From Candidatus Hydrogenedentota bacterium (lineage in GTDB: Bacteria; Hydrogenedentota; Hydrogenedentia; Hydrogenedentales; SLHB01), in the NCBI GenBank assembly GCA_029552745.1, contig JAKPDK010000184.1, positions 434,001-498,000 on the forward strand: DNA of 64,000 nucleotides. Reading direction: 5' to 3'. Both the position numbers and the translations under genes were made by a program. The notes below the pieces were generated by a model that was not told the origin of the DNA, searched no databases, and worked only from the letters and a program-made list of their open reading frames with translations. Shown one piece after another: positions 61,669 through 64,000 of this stretch (the first letter of the stretch is position 1; each line of letters opens with the position of its first letter).

Positions 61669-64000
61669 CTATTTTCGCTCAGCAAGGGTGCGGATTTCGT
61701 CTTCTGAAAGGTCACGGTTCTTAAACGTGAAATCCGCTATTCTGCCTTTGAAAAACTCTCCTCCGGGAAATAACGGATTGAAACCCACCCCAATAGCTTT
61801 GGAGTTGGTGAACACGTTTTCCGGCACGGTGGCTTCAGCAACACGTTCTCCGTTTATGTACAAGCGTAGGGCTGTTCCTCTTTTCACGGCGGCGATGTGG
61901 TACCATCGGTTAGCCTCAAGTGGAACCGTTGGCGTAAGATAGGCCGTTCCCGCTTCAATGCCAGCAAACAACCCCGTCCGTGTGATAGACACTCGCAAAG
62001 GGTCGTCTAGCGGACTGCACCATGAGCAGAAAATTTGTTGCAGTTTATCGGTACCCACTTCCTCGGGAAATACCCATGCTGCAAATGAGTAATTTTTTGT
62101 TGGAAACACGGGCACATCAAACCGGATACCGCTGCTCGTTCCATTAAACTGGACGGCGCCGTTTACTTGACCGGAGGGACCTGTGGTAGGAATGATGTCG
62201 CGGCAGAGGTCGACAATACCTGCCGTGGGAGTCGCGTCGCCATTGAATCGCGAACCAGCCAGCAACCCGTCTGCTCCAATCTTGTAAAACAAGTTGTCGG
62301 CTTGTTCATCCACAACAAACATGTGGACGCCATCCTTGTTGTCACGCGAGCCTTGATCGTTTAGGGCGGTCACTTTCCAATAGTAGGTGCCGACTGGCAA
62401 CGGGGTTTCTAAAGCAAAGTAACCTGTTTCGGTGGAGAACTCGCAAACTACATCGCGGGTACAGGACTTGTCTCGGGCGATTACAAGTTGGTAGCGGCAA
62501 CCTGGCACGTACCGCGGTTCCCAGGCAAACACCATCGGTCCTGGCTTACCCCGAGCCTCGTGGCGGGGAGTTTGGAGTTTGACTTGCGGCGGCGGTACAT
62601 GAATCGCTGGAAGCCACGCCCGATATTCGGTGCCGTGGGCGCCGGCACTGGCAAAATCACAAAGAACGAGTGGCTTTCCGGTAGAGTCTGTTACCTTCCT
62701 CAGCAGGATCGGAGAGAAAGTCCCCGATTGCCCGTTTGAGACAGGTGGCACACTTTCCATCTGTAGATTTTGCAGGTCAATTGGCTGAACCTGCCCGCAG
62801 TCTATATCATTAAAGTAGCTGTCGAACGCCAGTAAAAAAGGTCCCCAGCTGATAGCTGCTTCGCCGTAGCGCTGTTGCTGTCCCACAACGACTTGAACCG
62901 GCACGCCAAAAACAATGTGAATCTGCTTAGGAGTTTTCTTTGCCGCGTCGATTTTGTAGTATGTCCCAGGAGTTGCTTCGGCTATTTCCTTGCCATCAAT
63001 GATGACTCGATTTGTCCACGACGGAATTCGCAAGGCTATGGTAAACGGCTCCGCCGGCTTGGACGATATCCGGATGTTGATGTCCATCTCTTCCGCAAGA
63101 AGCTTAACTTGTTGCACAACATGAAGGGCCGCGCCCGCACGACGGCGGAATTTGACTTCCATGGGACCGTAATAATTGATGACGATCCCTGTGTCGTCTT
63201 GCATGATCGCCCATTCTGTGAGCATACCGAGTCCTCGCGGCCCATTGACGCTACAACAGTTCAGTTCCGGCGTGCCGGGGCGCGCCTGAAACCTGATATC
63301 ATGGAACGAAGGAACCCGTAAGCCATTGAGTGGCGTATTGTAAGTCCACCAGCTCCCCGAAGGATGTTGTGCAGCCAACACCTGATTCCAAGTTGTTAAC
63401 TCGAGCTCATCCGCCGTTTTGGGATCTCCCGTGAGTTGCAAGATATCAATGGTCAATGCCTCCCATGCCACGGAACAGCACGTTTCAATGGAACCCGGCG
63501 CATAGATCGAGCCGAAGGCTTGCTCGTTGGTTGAAAAAGCCCCCGAAGGGTGCCTGTCGTAATCTCGAATACTGCTCCAGAGGTTCCATACGGCGTCTTT
63601 GTAAGAGTCCTCGCCGGTAATGCGATAAAGTTCGACAAGACCTTGCACAATATGGAGACTTTCCCATCGCGTTCCCCCGCCGGGAAGTTTGTAGTATGGG
63701 ACGCCTTCGAGACCCTTTCGTAACCAATCCCCGTCCTGTTGCATGTCCTCAACGATTCGATACATCAAATCAAGATACCGGCGTTCTCCCGTGCGCCGGT
63801 ACATCTGTCCCAAGGCGTGGAGTATAGAAAGGTTAATCATCGGCGTGCCAGCATCAATGGGTCGCCGTGTCCCATCAAGGTACGTGCGGCAAATCAGGTC
63901 GGTGGCGCGACGCGCACATTCAAATGCAGCCGAGTCACCCGTCTCGTCGTACCACATCAATAAGCCCAAAATACAGTGATAATGACCCCAAAGGTCCCAG
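61669..64000 (-). CDS. GH127 beta-L-arabinofuranosidase-like protein with LamG-type C-terminal domain, 5' end outside the window
   Basis: Open to the right edge: the frame continues past a TTG at 63969 as ...WDLWGHYHCILGLLMWYDE, the normal GH127 context, so the true start lies beyond the window. The toroid (DLICRTYLDGTRRPIDAGTP, YRITGEDSYKDAVWNLWSS) is followed by the catalytic region with GSIETCCSVAW and GTPELNCCSVNGPRGLG, supplying the Cys/Glu residues used by this retaining enzyme. A beta-sandwich (residues ~270-380) follows, then fibronectin/Ig-like linkers, and the last 200 residues are a concanavalin/LamG-type domain (NYSFAAWVFPEEVGTDKLQQ, RWYHIAAVKRGTALRLYING). Expected to act on L-arabinofuranosyl residues; enzymes of this size with such an appended domain are unusual. 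Confidence 0.9.
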   Translation of the reverse strand, partial: WDLWGHYHCILGLLMWYDETGDSAAFECARRATDLICRTYLDGTRRPIDAGTPMINLSILHALGQMYRRTGERRYLDLMYRIVEDMQQDGDWLRKGLEGVPYYKLPGGGTRWESLHIVQGLVELYRITGEDSYKDAVWNLWSSIRDYDRHPSGAFSTNEQAFGSIYAPGSIETCCSVAWEALTIDILQLTGDPKTADELELTTWNQVLAAQHPSGSWWTYNTPLNGLRVPSFHDIRFQARPGTPELNCCSVNGPRGLGMLTEWAIMQDDTGIVINYYGPMEVKFRRRAGAALHVVQQVKLLAEEMDINIRISSKPAEPFTIALRIPSWTNRVIIDGKEIAEATPGTYYKIDAAKKTPKQIHIVFGVPVQVVVGQQQRYGEAAISWGPFLLAFDSYFNDIDCGQVQPIDLQNLQMESVPPVSNGQSGTFSPILLRKVTDSTGKPLVLCDFASAGAHGTEYRAWLPAIHVPPPQVKLQTPRHEARGKPGPMVFAWEPRYVPGCRYQLVIARDKSCTRDVVCEFSTETGYFALETPLPVGTYYWKVTALNDQGSRDNKDGVHMFVVDEQADNLFYKIGADGLLAGSRFNGDATPTAGIVDLCRDIIPTTGPSGQVNGAVQFNGTSSGIRFDVPVFPTKNYSFAAWVFPEEVGTDKLQQIFCSWCSPLDDPLRVSITRTGLFAGIEAGTAYLTPTVPLEANRWYHIAAVKRGTALRLYINGERVAEATVPENVFTNSKAIGVGFNPLFPGGEFFKGRIADFTFKNRDLSEDEIRTLAERK

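Noticed and set aside
1-64000. tRNA, rRNA, CRISPR arrays, transposases, phage genes
   Set aside because: I looked for tRNA T-arms (GGTTCGA-type), CRISPR-like regular repeat-spacer runs and integrase/transposase motifs. GTTCGAA strings occur only inside coding sequences or spacers without a cloverleaf, and the interspersed repeats lack regular spacers.

Overview
The window looks like chromosome from an uncultured Gram-negative, polysaccharide-degrading bacterium of the Planctomycetota / Hydrogenedentota / Sumerlaeota kind. The reasons are many lone secreted glycan enzymes (Asp-box sialidase, heparinase II/III, GH28, GH127, GH99-like, DUF1080, beta-helix) with no SusC/SusD or TonB genes, an outer-membrane beta-barrel beside a CsgG-type lipoprotein, a Hanks-type kinase, and base composition near 50% GC. 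The phylum is my inference; no rRNA or tRNA gene is visible. I see no transposase, integrase, phage gene or CRISPR array.

Layout. 1-5.4 kb: sialidase (cut by the left edge), alpha/beta hydrolase, ADP-ribosylglycohydrolase, heparinase II/III. 5.5-10.5 kb: glycosyltransferase and polysaccharide deacetylase (overlapping stop/start), ExoD-like membrane protein, purple-acid-phosphatase-like enzyme. 10.5-21 kb: endonuclease III, propeller/toroid secreted protein, carA, ABM-domain protein, M20 dipeptidase, CPA2 antiporter fused to a PTS EIIA domain, amidohydrolase, GlmU-like enzyme. 21-30 kb: FadL-like porin with CsgG lipoprotein, pdxH, lipoprotein, tilS, a 52-residue membrane peptide, Ser/Thr kinase. 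30.5-34.8 kb: tight operon of secreted protein, nitrilase, creatininase-type amidohydrolase and beta-helix glycosidase. 35-40 kb: GspF-N/TPR protein, phosphoesterase, dGTPase, trkA. 40.2-43.5 kb: a complete dtxR-feoA-feoB operon ending in a 58-residue FeoB-associated Cys-rich membrane protein, with a palindromic operator candidate. 43.9-50.6 kb: CocE-like hydrolase, a possible degenerate kinase-fold protein, a radical-SAM-like/GT2 fusion, ComEA, methyltransferase. 51.6-64 kb: DUF1080 lipoprotein, GH99-like enzyme, GH-like TIM barrel, degenerate HD-GYP protein, OB-HD nuclease, GH28, GH127 (cut by the right edge).

Intergenic spaces carry many copies of a REP/MITE-like repeat (core GTCATTGCGAGGAG...CTCCTCGCAATGAC). 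Four copies carry an additional roughly 200-bp tail ending in GGACTTAT or a close variant. In all four, this end faces the start of a gene in the same orientation, and a -10-like hexamer lies 31 or 32 bases beyond it (TATAAT in two, TAAAAT in one, a poor TTAATG in one). This arrangement, the kinase-like plus radical-SAM-like/GT2 pair, and a G-run hairpin after the deacetylase gene are the most unusual signals in the window.
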